A stretch of 64,000 bases of DNA from Pseudomonadota bacterium (GTDB lineage: Bacteria; Pseudomonadota; Gammaproteobacteria; Xanthomonadales; Wenzhouxiangellaceae): NCBI GenBank assembly GCA_013285445.1, contig CP053448.1, positions 3,021,530 through 3,085,529 of the forward strand, given 5' to 3'. The notes beneath the pieces are model-generated. The model saw only the letters and a list, made by a program, of their open reading frames with translations. It was not told the DNA's origin and ran no database searches. Every line of letters begins with the position of its first letter. Positions within the stretch are counted from its first letter, which is position 1. Made by a program: the position numbers and the translations under genes. Shown here piece by piece: positions 29,101 through 37,086 of this stretch.

Positions 29101-32100
29101 CGCGGACCTCCACGCGGTTGAGCACCTGTCCGAGCCGCATCGGTATCTTCGCGTCTTCGGGCTCTTCTGCCACCCATCGGTCAAAGCACCAGGCCATGAG
29201 CTGACGCTCCAGCACCGCCGTGGCGCGCAGGAATACCCCGGGCGGTTCCACCTGGCCGGCAATCATCCGCTCCGGCTCGGCATGGAAGTACAAGTCGTGC
29301 GGGTGGCCGTTGGCCACCGTCAGGGCCAGGCTGTTGCCATCGCGGCGCCCGGCGCGGCCGATGCGCTGCAGATAGTTCGCCTGCCCGGGTGGCACCGAGC
29401 ACAAAAGCACCGTCGACAGATCACCGATATCGATACCCATCTCAAGTGTGGGCGTCGCAGAGAGCAGGTTGATATGCCAGGGGCGCTCGCCCTGCATGAA
29501 TGACCGCTCCACGATCATGCGGGTATCGGCGTCGAGCAGACCGGTATGCTCGGCAGGCACCAGCCGCCGCGGCAAGCCCCTGGACGGGGGTCGCTGCCCC
29601 TGTCTTTCTTCCGGAATTCCGTAGCACCCGGCGCAGTCATTGCGCAGGCAGGGCAGCTCGTTCCAGCGCGCCAAGTCGCCGGCCGGAACCTGAATTCGAT
29701 GCCCGCAAGCGCTGCATCCCAGGGTCTGGACCTGGCGAGTCACCAGCCAGTCCTCTGCGCTCAATCCCCACACCGACTGCCCGCCGACCGAGCGCTCCAG
29801 CAGCAGCTTCGACTGCGAAAGCACCTTGACGAGCAGCGTCATGGCCTGGCGATACTCGGCAGTGGCCAGTACCGCCTCGCCACTGGCGATCAGGCGAGAA
29901 AACCATTGATAGAACCAGCTGCCCTTTTCGCGATGCAGCGCGGAAAAGTAGTGGCTGACCGGCTCGAGCGTAAGCAGCGCAGGCGGACGCACGCCCATGC
30001 CGTAATGCGGCATGAAGTTCGAGCGGGTCAGCACGAACGGCTTGCCCTTGTTTTCGATCAGGCCGTCGAGAAAGTGGTGATAGAAGGCGCCCTGAGTGCG
30101 CAGTCGCCAGAGAAAGCCGGCCAGAAAGCGGCGCACCTGACGCAGCTCCAGATCGGTCAGTTGCCCGATTTCCTCGCGCCAGACCACATGCAGCCGCTCC
30201 GCCACTTCATCGAGCCGCCGAGCCTCCAGCCCGACAGCGGCACGGCCCTGTCGTTCCAGCGTGCGGCCGATGCGGGCGCGCAGGCCGAAGCTCTGATAGA
30301 CCTCCCACTCAAGGCGCCTCTCGACCAGCTCCGGCAAGTTGGAAGCACGGGGCAGCTTGCCATCCTCCGAAGACTTCAGCGCATCGTAGTCGCGCAGCCA
30401 GGTCATGTTGGGGGCAATGAAGGTGCCGACAAAGTCGGCATCGCTACGCAAGCGTTCCCGCCAGTAGCGCGGGGCCCGTTCGGCCAGCAGGCTCAGGGGC
30501 TGGCCCTCGCCCTCGACCTCGATCAGCTCCGCCAGCGCGGCCCGAACGGTATCGTTGTAGGTGCGCGCACCGAAAAACCCGGCGCGGTGCGCGGCGTCCT
30601 GAACCGAGTCAGAAAACGCGATCAACTTATGGTGATCGTTGAAGCGCGAAGCGTACAGGCGACCGATCCAGACGCTGGCCAGGGAAGCGGCCCGCGAGCC
30701 CATCAGGCTCAGACTGTCTCGGGAATCACACGACGGACAGCGATTGTCGAACAGCAACGAGCGCGCTTCATCGCTGGCGGCTTCCCGGGTCATGATCGGC
30801 AGCCAGACCCTGATCAACGCATCGCTCGCGCAATCGGGACAACATTCGGCCCTGGCCGAGACCAGTTTGCGGCAGGCTGGGCAGAGATGGCTGATTCGCT
30901 GCAGATCAGCAGACCGGTCGGCCGGAATCATGAGACAGACATCGGGGTGACGGCCAAACCATGCCCGGTAGATCTTCTGTAGGTCATGGCCCAGTTCGTC
31001 CGCATCTGGCTTGCGCGTCCCAACCCAGCCGCTGGTGTGGCATTCCCGACAATGCGCTACCGGCAGGCTGAATGGCACATCCTCGCCACTGAGGTCGTCG
31101 CTGAACAGCAGTTCCGGTTTGGCATCGACTCGGGCAGTCAGACGATTGAGTTCACGCAGCCACAGCTGGAGTCGAACCTGAAGGAAAGGCGCTGCTTGCC
31201 CGGCCTCACCGCCGCCGGCACGCGCCCAGGAGATCAGGGCCAGCAGGCTGTCGAGCATGGCTCGGGCCCGTTCCTCGTCAACGTCCAGCCGATGTTGCCA
31301 GGCCCTCACTAGGTCAGCCATCGAGGCGACGCCCTGACAGCGCTCGAGCAAATCGCGAACCGCCTCATGGCGGCGCAATTGTTCGCCAAGCTCAATCCGC
31401 GAAGCAATTCCTTCATCGCCATCAATCAGACGAGGGGCTGCCTCACCCAGCCAGAGCGCAGCCTGGCGCTGCAGAAAGTCCAGCGGGCTGGTCGCAAACT
31501 CGGGAGAAAGCCGGTGCAGGGTCGCAGTAGTCGGCCACTCTCGCAGCTCCGCACTCTGCGATCCGGCAAACTCAACCGGGCTTTGCCGGTCCTCGAGTAT
31601 CAGCGAGTCATCATCGAAATCGGCCGCAAAGATCTCTCCGGCATAATCCAGCAATGCCCGAGCGTTTTCGGCCCCGCCAATGGTGGCCGAAGTTCCGACG
31701 CAGGCCAGATCACCGGTTGGCGCCAGTCGCGTTCTCAAACGACGAATCAGGCAAGCCAGATCGGTGCCCTGCGCGCCATCGAAGGTGTGTAGCTCATCGA
31801 CAACCAGAAACCGTAATTGATCACCATCGTTGTGCTTCCACAGTTCCTGATCACCGGGGCGCATCAGCAGGAAATCCAGCATGCGGTAGTTTGTCAGCAG
31901 AATATCGGGCGGGCTGTCCCGCAGGGTTTCCTTGCAGGTAATCACCGAGTCCTTGCTCATCTGGCGCTGCAGGGAGCTTTCGCTGTCACCCGTATACAGT
32001 CCTACGCGGATGCGCCCTCGGGTCTGGGGATATCGAAAGACTGCTTTAGCCAGACGCTGGGCCTGGTCGCCGGCCAGCGCGTTCATCGGGTAGATGATGA

Positions 32101-32491
32101 TCGCCTTGATGCCCTTGCCCTGATTCCCGGCGCAATGATCCAGGATCGGCAGGGTGAAGCATTCAGTCTTGCCCGAACCGGTGCCGGTGGCGACCAGTGT
32201 GGACCGGGGCGGGCTGGCACACAGCCGGCGAAATGCACTGACCTGATGACGATAAGGATTGAACTCCGGCGCAATCCGGCTGAATGGCAGCTCGGCACCT
32301 TCACCTGTTCGGAATGGCAACCCGAGGCTGACATACGGACCCTTGAACAACACGCCTTGCTGATCGAGAAAATCGTCGATCATCGTGCGCCCGTCATCCC
32401 GCCGAAAGCCGGGGGTTGTCATCGGGAAGGTGGCGTGCAGGAAGCCATGGATGGCTTGCTGCAATTCGCTGGCAACTATCGACGGGAACAC
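26123..32491 (-). CDS. Giant DEAD/DEAH superfamily II helicase with DUF1998 and nuclease-like C-terminus
   Basis: 2122 aa. Motif I ATGTGSGKTE (~101-110), motif II VVDELHTFDGAQ (~231-242), motif III GTSATIG, and motif VI RIGRAGRRDGNS (~1045) mark the helicase. A DUF1998-type block contains YDSVPGGTGYLKEL and four Cys in CACRENPDLDGCYRC (~1630). Further on, DADFVLWP and VAVYLDGFRHHHDRNADDVL (~1745-1785) resemble a Vsr/DUF559 nuclease fold, and ELAWPDQKVAVVLEADDRE near the C-terminus repeats that style. GTG 32491 is the start, close to a GGGAGGGG site. Size and architecture recall DruE of Druantia and DpdJ of the Dpd system, but their partner genes are not here. Confidence 0.85.
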   Translation of the reverse strand: MFPSIVASELQQAIHGFLHATFPMTTPGFRRDDGRTMIDDFLDQQGVLFKGPYVSLGLPFRTGEGAELPFSRIAPEFNPYRHQVSAFRRLCASPPRSTLVATGTGSGKTECFTLPILDHCAGNQGKGIKAIIIYPMNALAGDQAQRLAKAVFRYPQTRGRIRVGLYTGDSESSLQRQMSKDSVITCKETLRDSPPDILLTNYRMLDFLLMRPGDQELWKHNDGDQLRFLVVDELHTFDGAQGTDLACLIRRLRTRLAPTGDLACVGTSATIGGAENARALLDYAGEIFAADFDDDSLILEDRQSPVEFAGSQSAELREWPTTATLHRLSPEFATSPLDFLQRQAALWLGEAAPRLIDGDEGIASRIELGEQLRRHEAVRDLLERCQGVASMADLVRAWQHRLDVDEERARAMLDSLLALISWARAGGGEAGQAAPFLQVRLQLWLRELNRLTARVDAKPELLFSDDLSGEDVPFSLPVAHCRECHTSGWVGTRKPDADELGHDLQKIYRAWFGRHPDVCLMIPADRSADLQRISHLCPACRKLVSARAECCPDCASDALIRVWLPIMTREAASDEARSLLFDNRCPSCDSRDSLSLMGSRAASLASVWIGRLYASRFNDHHKLIAFSDSVQDAAHRAGFFGARTYNDTVRAALAELIEVEGEGQPLSLLAERAPRYWRERLRSDADFVGTFIAPNMTWLRDYDALKSSEDGKLPRASNLPELVERRLEWEVYQSFGLRARIGRTLERQGRAAVGLEARRLDEVAERLHVVWREEIGQLTDLELRQVRRFLAGFLWRLRTQGAFYHHFLDGLIENKGKPFVLTRSNFMPHYGMGVRPPALLTLEPVSHYFSALHREKGSWFYQWFSRLIASGEAVLATAEYRQAMTLLVKVLSQSKLLLERSVGGQSVWGLSAEDWLVTRQVQTLGCSACGHRIQVPAGDLARWNELPCLRNDCAGCYGIPEERQGQRPPSRGLPRRLVPAEHTGLLDADTRMIVERSFMQGERPWHINLLSATPTLEMGIDIGDLSTVLLCSVPPGQANYLQRIGRAGRRDGNSLALTVANGHPHDLYFHAEPERMIAGQVEPPGVFLRATAVLERQLMAWCFDRWVAEEPEDAKIPMRLGQVLNRVEVRGNEDFPVNFLDFVERNEAELFEQFRALFPDLDEAGQRHLKAYLGGDGSQQQPSLSWRLDNRLKELAATRREWSRRIEALKKRLQALEKEPEDERVLEELERVRSERSALMALRRRTNDRHTFNFFTDEGLLPNYAFPEEGVTLQSVVIRRLSKAEREEDGHTRSYQKISYEMQRPAQSALSELAPLNHFYAVGRAVQIDQVDLSAGNASPQSWRLCNQCQFMENIDANGDRHAACPRCGSSQWADTGQRQSLLKLRQVYATADDRASRIGDDSDQRTPKFYNQQMLVDIDSSQTGPAWHIKQESLPFGFEYVPLATLREVNFGEQRGQEREIAVAGELSSRPGFKVCRHCGKVRSPDPRQQRRFEHAFDCKLRRPGAVESDDDYFEALYLYRELKSEAVRILLPMSEIGSSDVRRRSLIAALQLGLRRYYRGKVDHIRVTSYAEPVTGGAGHRQYLVLYDSVPGGTGYLKELLSYGEKLMRVLEQALEVLRDCACRENPDLDGCYRCILAWRESRHMKEISRSVAEDLLGKIVEARDRLEAIEHLNKVPINALLESELEQRFHDVLAHDSGLSFKRQRVNETAGAFITVPAPEGESPMGWNLELQVRLGRDHDVAVGTDADFVLWPARERPGFLPVAVYLDGFRHHHDRNADDVLKRQAILDSGNFRVWSLNWHDLPLDGARIRNPAGPLLGRGQDSGMIALLDRLARSGDFEPYLHHNGLIGEGPFAWLLLYLSGRAEALDRLRQAAFSRAFGWLRQDSVRQRELRRMVCEEVVRRTPWHLAEAVGADGDGSDRVFGGLLESLGTAADHVAAVAALPQDAMRRAMGGEIEALSRQLHLLWMLDDRSAAMDERFEAAWAGFWGASNLLQFLDHFSLLSADGVDRGLYTAPMGLGLAERPVSSAWSDLAELSLLPGDEIEALERAGFPVPESGLEIRDASGAVIAELELAWPDQKVAVVLEADDRETASKQGWNVLDNLDANSLTRLERWLVE

Positions 32492-32714
32492 ACCCCTCCC
32501 CTCACTATGACCTCCCCTGAATCCGGCACATACAAGCCATGTTACACAATCGCGGACTGCTTTATCCTTTGGGCCTGATCGCGCTCCAGGGCCGCTGGCC
32601 CGACATCGCTCTCATCAGGAAGATGGCGCGCTGGTGTTCCCGAACGAACCGCACACAGACTTCGTTGTCCACACTCACACCAAATGTGTACTTTTGTGTA
32701 TACTCCAGGCAGCC
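32492..32714. promoter_or_regulatory. Divergent intergenic region with 10-bp direct repeat
   Basis: 223 bp between the giant helicase and the TIGR04255-family gene. TGTGTA occurs at 32685 and 32695, exactly 10 bp apart, the second running into a -10-like TATACT (32699-32704). No good -35 lies 16-18 bp upstream. The repeat could be an operator for the XRE-like protein of the downstream trio. Confidence 0.35.
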
Positions 32715-33530
32715 ATGGAGCATCAGGTGAGCCAAACAGAGGGGTATCCGAAGCTTGGGAAACAGCCACTTACACTGGTTGTGGCTGAATTTCGCTTTGC
32801 CCCGCTCAACCTCGATAGCGAGGAATTGTGGTCCTTCCGAGAGCAACTGGACGCCCGAATGGGCGGTCGAGCGATGCAGAACACCGTTCAGAATGCCCGC
32901 TTCGAGGTCGACGGACTTCGCATCACCGCCAGCCCGCTGCTGCGCTGGCATGCAGATGAGGCTGGTGAATCTGTTCAGCTGGAGGCCAACCGGCTGATAT
33001 TCTCAACAACCCGGTACCCGCGCTTCTCCGGTTTTTCCAGGAAGGTCAGGGAACTGCTTGCTGCACTTCGGGCGGCCATGCCATTGAAGGACCTGAAAAG
33101 AGTTGGACTACGCTTCAACGACGCAGTCGTGCCGGAAGCAGACGAGGATTTGTCCGATTACCTGCAGGCCACGTTCCTGCCATGGCCATCGTTTGGCGAA
33201 AAGCCGCTGCCAGTGGCCCGACATACAACCGAGACCGTATTCAGCACACCGTCCGGAACACTTGCAATTCGAGCGCTACTGGGCTGCCATGGCCAAAGTT
33301 TCATGCCTGATGTAAGAGACCTTTTTGGACTCAAGTCGCCGATTGAGGTCCCGGACGATCGTGCCACCGCAGTCCTGGATTTTGATCACTATTGGCAGGA
33401 TGCAAACCAGGCAACTAGCGAGTTCAACGTAGATCAGGCGATCAAGCGTCTTGATATGCTCCACGAACCTGCCCGAGAAGCATTCTGGAACGTCACCACG
33501 GATTTTGCGAGGAATGAAAAATGGCGCTAA
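32715..33530 (+). CDS. TIGR04255-family protein
   Basis: 271-aa member of the sporadically distributed TIGR04255 group, whose function is not established. Typical signs: an N-terminal YPKLGKQPLTLVVAEFRFAP, a mid-region beta pattern (LIFSTTRYPRFSGFSRKV), the LKRVGLRFNDAVV segment, and a closing LDMLHEPAREAFWNVTTDFA (partner family members end alike). ATG 32715 was chosen; the frame opens at 32634 but the extra residues are not family-like. It overlaps the next gene by 10 nt, so it is the first of three co-transcribed genes. Confidence 0.75.
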   Translation: MEHQVSQTEGYPKLGKQPLTLVVAEFRFAPLNLDSEELWSFREQLDARMGGRAMQNTVQNARFEVDGLRITASPLLRWHADEAGESVQLEANRLIFSTTRYPRFSGFSRKVRELLAALRAAMPLKDLKRVGLRFNDAVVPEADEDLSDYLQATFLPWPSFGEKPLPVARHTTETVFSTPSGTLAIRALLGCHGQSFMPDVRDLFGLKSPIEVPDDRATAVLDFDHYWQDANQATSEFNVDQAIKRLDMLHEPAREAFWNVTTDFARNEKWR

Positions 33531-34081
33531 GCCACTGCAAACCGCAAACGAAACGCATGGCGCGATTCATGGCGGCCAGCGCCTGCATGTCCGGGGTGTC
33601 GCCGTTTACCTGGGACAGCACAGGTGGACCTCACGCAGAAATGCCGAGCTTCGATGCAACCGGATGTCAACTGCGGGTTCTGGTCCACACCCAGACGCGA
33701 AGCGAATCAACCCGGGCCAACCCGATCACGGAAGCCCTGCAGTCGATTCGAACGACGTTTGGGCTGACCATGGAAATGCTTGCGGATGCATGCGGTGTCA
33801 CTCGAAAGGCAGTTTACAAATGGCTCGATGATGGCGTTGTACCAAACCGTCAACACCAAAGGCGGATCTTCAGGCTCCGCGAGGCCGCATTGAACTGGCG
33901 ACGCGAAGCCTATCCATACCCAAAGAGTCACCTGCACGAACCCATCATGCGGAAAAAGACGCTGCTCGACCTGCTGAATGAAGACCCAGTGGATGTTGAG
34001 CGAATTCTTTTTGCCGGACAACGCCTGAAGCTGGCAGACCTGGATGAAACCGCCGAGGTGATTCCGGATCCTTTCGAGTAG
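33521..34081 (+). CDS. XRE-like helix-turn-helix protein
   Basis: 186 aa. A single HTH is at ~72-100 (TFGLTMEMLADACGVTRKAVYKWLDDGVVPN), the pattern of XRE-type regulators with KW recognition helix. The first ~65 residues and the last ~60 (RKKTLLDLLNEDPVDVERILFAG) are unrecognised. ATG 33521 overlaps the TIGR04255 gene and has AGGA upstream. It is probably the regulator or antitoxin-like member of the trio; the divergent repeat at 32685-32704 may be its target (inference). Confidence 0.75.
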   Translation: MALSHCKPQTKRMARFMAASACMSGVSPFTWDSTGGPHAEMPSFDATGCQLRVLVHTQTRSESTRANPITEALQSIRTTFGLTMEMLADACGVTRKAVYKWLDDGVVPNRQHQRRIFRLREAALNWRREAYPYPKSHLHEPIMRKKTLLDLLNEDPVDVERILFAGQRLKLADLDETAEVIPDPFE

Positions 34082-34090
34082 AAACCATCA

Positions 34091-34906
34091 GTGTCGAATG
34101 TAGGGGCGACAATCAAGGAAAGCGGTTGGCTGCAGGGAAGGGTTCTGTGTGACGAGGACCTGTCAGCACTCGTACCCCGGAAGAACTCGGTACCGGCACC
34201 ACGAATAGGCATCGTGGTAACCCAATCCTGTGACCTCACCCACCCCAGCATCGAAGCCGAACCCCATGTCGAACTCATCGTGGGCTACATGACTGAACGG
34301 GCAAATGATCAGGCACAAAGGGGAAATTTCACCCACGGCAAGAGCGCGCGCCGACTCTGCCTGGAAATCCAGTCCAATCTCGAAGACAGCGCCTGGTACG
34401 AATTTTGCTGTCATGAGCGGGTCTGGATAAACCGTAGCGAGCTGGCGCACAGACAGCCTCATCCAGACCGATTCTTGCTGGACGGCGACATCGAGACTGT
34501 TGCAACCTGGCTAAGCCAGCGCTACCGGCGAGCCGCGCTGCCAGATGATTTCAACAAGCTGATCCCGCCATCAGACAAAAAGGTCAGGAAAGATCAGAAA
34601 AACCTATCTCCCCATATCTCCGCTATTTACTTCAGCCTTGTTCCGGATCGAGATCTGGAGGCCCGCGAAAAGTATCAGATCAATCTCCTGGCGACGATAC
34701 CGGCGGACAAATTGAGCCATTTGGAATCCGCAAGGAAATCCCTTGACTCACTGATCACAAGATTCGAACAGGCAGATATTGATGTCAATGCTCGCCTTCT
34801 CAGGGAAAGGGAAGTGAGCGTTCATGCCGTGAGAGGAATGAAAAGGTTTCCGCTGGATCACTTCTCGCCAGCAGGCGATGAGCACCCGGCTCCGTTTGAC
34901 CAGTAG
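34091..34906 (+). CDS. Hypothetical protein (271 aa), last of the TIGR04255 trio
   Basis: Unrecognised. It starts at GTG 34091, 9 bp after the XRE-like gene. An N-terminal patch (APRIGIVVTQSCDLTHPSIEAEP) is a hydrophobic strand followed by a Cys-Asp-x-x-His motif that could bind metal. The mid region is charged and the C-terminus helical (LESARKSLDSLITRFEQADIDVN). No TM segment. It is convergent with the DprA-like gene, 56 bp apart. Confidence 0.65.
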   Translation: MSNVGATIKESGWLQGRVLCDEDLSALVPRKNSVPAPRIGIVVTQSCDLTHPSIEAEPHVELIVGYMTERANDQAQRGNFTHGKSARRLCLEIQSNLEDSAWYEFCCHERVWINRSELAHRQPHPDRFLLDGDIETVATWLSQRYRRAALPDDFNKLIPPSDKKVRKDQKNLSPHISAIYFSLVPDRDLEAREKYQINLLATIPADKLSHLESARKSLDSLITRFEQADIDVNARLLREREVSVHAVRGMKRFPLDHFSPAGDEHPAPFDQ

Positions 34907-34962
34907 CCACCGCAGCAAACGAGAGTGCAAGGGTCCCGTCGGGGCGGAGAACGTGAATCAAC

Positions 34963-36237
34963 TCAGTCACCTAGCGTCAACCTGCCTTGCGATACCCACG
35001 AATAGGCCAATGGCTTTTTGCTGACTCGATCAACCAACCCCGCGTCTTCGGCCTGCTGCAGCCAGTCCCTGGCCTGGGCCGGTTTGATCTCGAATCGCTC
35101 TGCGATCTCATCCGGCTTCAGGGGTTCAGACTGGATCATCGGCTGAAGCTTCTGTAGAAAAGCCTGGAACAGCGCTTCGGCTGGGGCCTCTGGCTCTTCC
35201 TTGGGGGATGCCGCGTAGAGCACCGGTTCCTCCGACTCGACGTGGACCTGCTCCGGCGCCGACGCAGCCGACTCCTCGGGGCTGTCAGTTGGGGCGACTT
35301 CCGGCGCGAGTGGCTTCTGTTCGAAAAGGGATTCAATCCGGAACTCGGACCCAGGCAAGCGGGCCGCTCCCAGCGCTTCCAACGCGGCCATGCCCTCGGC
35401 CGCAGATGCGGTGCGATGCGTCCAGACTGGGACCCAGGCATGCTTCAGGGCCTCTTTGGCGCCGGCATAGGTGCCGCCGGACTCCTTCTCACAGGTCACG
35501 ATCAGTCCTGCATTGGCGAGGCAGTAGATGTACTTGTTGCGGCCCATTGCGTTGTCAACGAGAAAACGAGCTTCCGGCTGATAGGGCGAAACCAGCACCA
35601 GGTCGCCCGAGCGCAGACCTCCGCGGTAGCGCTGACTGGTGACGGCCCGCATCAGGCTGTCGGCAAGTACACCGATAACCGTGCCTTCATGGTCGAGTGC
35701 CGCCAGCATGGCCGTCTCATCCACACCCCGCGCCCCACCGGACACGATCGAATAACCCTCGGCCGCGGCTTTGGCGCCGATCTGGCGGCAGAAAGCCAAG
35801 TCAGCTTCACCGGCCTTGCGGGAACCGACCACGGCCAGGCCGCCGTTCTGCAACAAGGCACGATTGCCGCAGCCGAAAAACACCGGCGGGGCGGATTTTC
35901 CGAGACGTTTCTTGAGTAGCGTCGGGTACTGTTTGTCGGCCCGTGTCAAAATCCAGATACCGGCCCGCTCCCACTTCTCCAGCGCCAGGGCAAGGGCATT
36001 GCCGCGTTGCAGCAACTTGTCCAGCCGTTCGCGAGGAATTTTCGGGTGGCGCCACTCGGCCAGCAGGCTTGCCGCCTGCCCATTGACCAGCTCTCCGGGT
36101 CGACACCCTCGATGCTTCAACCATTCGGCGAAGTCACCCCACTCAGTCGGCCCCAATGGCTTGGCATCCTTAGGGTCTTGCGCACCAAGACGGGCAGTGA
36201 GCAAGAGAACTGCTTGTGTTTCGTCACCCAGTCGCAT
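34963..36237 (-). CDS. DprA/Smf-like DNA-processing protein
   Basis: 424 aa. The extended Rossmann domain (~100-270) shows VVGSRKAGEADLAF (~134-147) and SGGARGVDETAMLAAL in place of the usual SGxARGID of housekeeping DprA, then GLIVTCEKESGGTYAGAKEAL. An acidic/Pro linker (~290-345) leads to a winged-helix C-terminus (LKPDEIAERFEIKPAQARDWLQQAEDAGLV). Classical DprA binds ssDNA and loads RecA. The variant signature and the operon setting suggest a defence-associated paralogue acting with the SSB and helicases upstream; that role is inferred. Last gene of the minus-strand run, 24 bp after the membrane protein. Confidence 0.85.
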   Translation of the reverse strand: MRLGDETQAVLLLTARLGAQDPKDAKPLGPTEWGDFAEWLKHRGCRPGELVNGQAASLLAEWRHPKIPRERLDKLLQRGNALALALEKWERAGIWILTRADKQYPTLLKKRLGKSAPPVFFGCGNRALLQNGGLAVVGSRKAGEADLAFCRQIGAKAAAEGYSIVSGGARGVDETAMLAALDHEGTVIGVLADSLMRAVTSQRYRGGLRSGDLVLVSPYQPEARFLVDNAMGRNKYIYCLANAGLIVTCEKESGGTYAGAKEALKHAWVPVWTHRTASAAEGMAALEALGAARLPGSEFRIESLFEQKPLAPEVAPTDSPEESAASAPEQVHVESEEPVLYAASPKEEPEAPAEALFQAFLQKLQPMIQSEPLKPDEIAERFEIKPAQARDWLQQAEDAGLVDRVSKKPLAYSWVSQGRLTLGD

Positions 36238-36261
36238 GATGGGTTCAGTTTCCGATCAAGT

Positions 36262-36606
36262 CTACGAAGAGCTCTGGTTCCCGTAACCGATGAAAAACCC
36301 GATCACTCCACACAAGATCAACATTCCGACAGGCCAGCCGATCAATAATCCCAGAAAAGCTCCAATCGCCGCACCGATCAGGCCAGGCTTCGCGGCCCGG
36401 CGATTGGTTTCGTCAGATCCTTTGAGTAAGGCCGTGACGATCAGCACGGTGGCCAGCACAGCAAGAACAGCTGTAACCGGCCCCAGCCCTCCGCCGCCTG
36501 TATCAAGCAATTCATCGGTGAAGCGACCATGCTGGGCCTGTGCCGCTTCGATTGGGCAGAGCAGGACGGCCGCCAAGAACAGGAGCCTTCTTCCAATTTT
36601 CTGCAT
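36262..36606 (-). CDS. Small membrane protein
   Basis: 114 aa. A cleavable signal is likely (residues 6-24, ending AAQAQ), then a TM at ~42-62 (GPVTAVLAVLATVLIVTALL) and a Gly-rich double TM at ~74-110 (PGLIGAAIGAFLGLLIGWPVG; LILCGVIGFFIGYG). Family not recognised. It lies 6 bp after ssb and 24 bp before the DprA-like gene. Its presence is odd in an otherwise cytosolic DNA-handling set; it might anchor the complex or be an effector. Confidence 0.7.
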   Translation of the reverse strand: MQKIGRRLLFLAAVLLCPIEAAQAQHGRFTDELLDTGGGGLGPVTAVLAVLATVLIVTALLKGSDETNRRAAKPGLIGAAIGAFLGLLIGWPVGMLILCGVIGFFIGYGNQSSS

Positions 36607-36612
36607 CAGATG

Positions 36613-37043
36613 TCAGAACGGAATGTCATTGGGGTCGTGTTCACTCAAACTCCTCGCCTCTCTAGTTGCGCCGGTCCGCGCAGATTCGGGTTGATCACCC
36701 TGCACACCTCCGGCAGTATCCAGCATCTGAAGATTCTGCGCTACGATTTCGGTGGTATAGCGATCACGCCCTTCCTGATCCTGCCATTTGCGTGTTTGAA
36801 TTCTCCCGTCGATATACACCTTGCTGCCTTTTCGAAGGTATTCGTTAGCGATCCCGGCAAGGCGGCCGAACAGGACAACGTCATGCCACTCGGTATTTTC
36901 CTGGCGTTCCCCCGTGTTACTATCACGCCAACTTTCGCTGGTAGCCAATCGAAGATTGGTCACCATGGGGTTTGATTGCGTCGTCCTCGTCTCAGGATCA
37001 GTCCCAAGATTTCCAATCAGAAATGCTCTGTTTCCCCGGCCAT
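36613..37043 (-). CDS. ssb: Single-stranded DNA-binding protein with apparent 1-nt frameshift near the start
   Basis: The main frame (36613-36966 from its first ATG) gives an OB-fold [56 protein letters not shown] and the acidic tail tip DPNDIPF. It lacks strand 1, but the same frame upstream reads [17 protein letters not shown] without any start codon. At 37043 an ATG with AAGGAG 6 nt upstream opens in another frame as MAGETEHF-stop. Adding one C in the run at about 37034-37040 joins them as [14 protein letters not shown], the canonical SSB beginning (143 aa). So there is either a real frameshift or a sequencing error. It lies 43 bp after the NERD-UvrD gene. Confidence 0.85.
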
Positions 37044-37086
37044 CTTTTTCTCCTTCCCCTGATGAGCTTACTAGCCACTTGGCCTA

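Noticed and set aside
27554-30982. Long plus-strand frames (up to 649 aa) opposite the giant helicase
   Set aside because: They are antisense shadows of a strongly supported 2122-aa protein with helicase motifs; GC-rich DNA gives long accidental frames.
23971-32491. Complete Druantia or Dpd system
   Set aside because: Only the DruE/DpdJ-like enzyme is recognisable; DruH-, DruM- or queuine-type partner genes were not seen.
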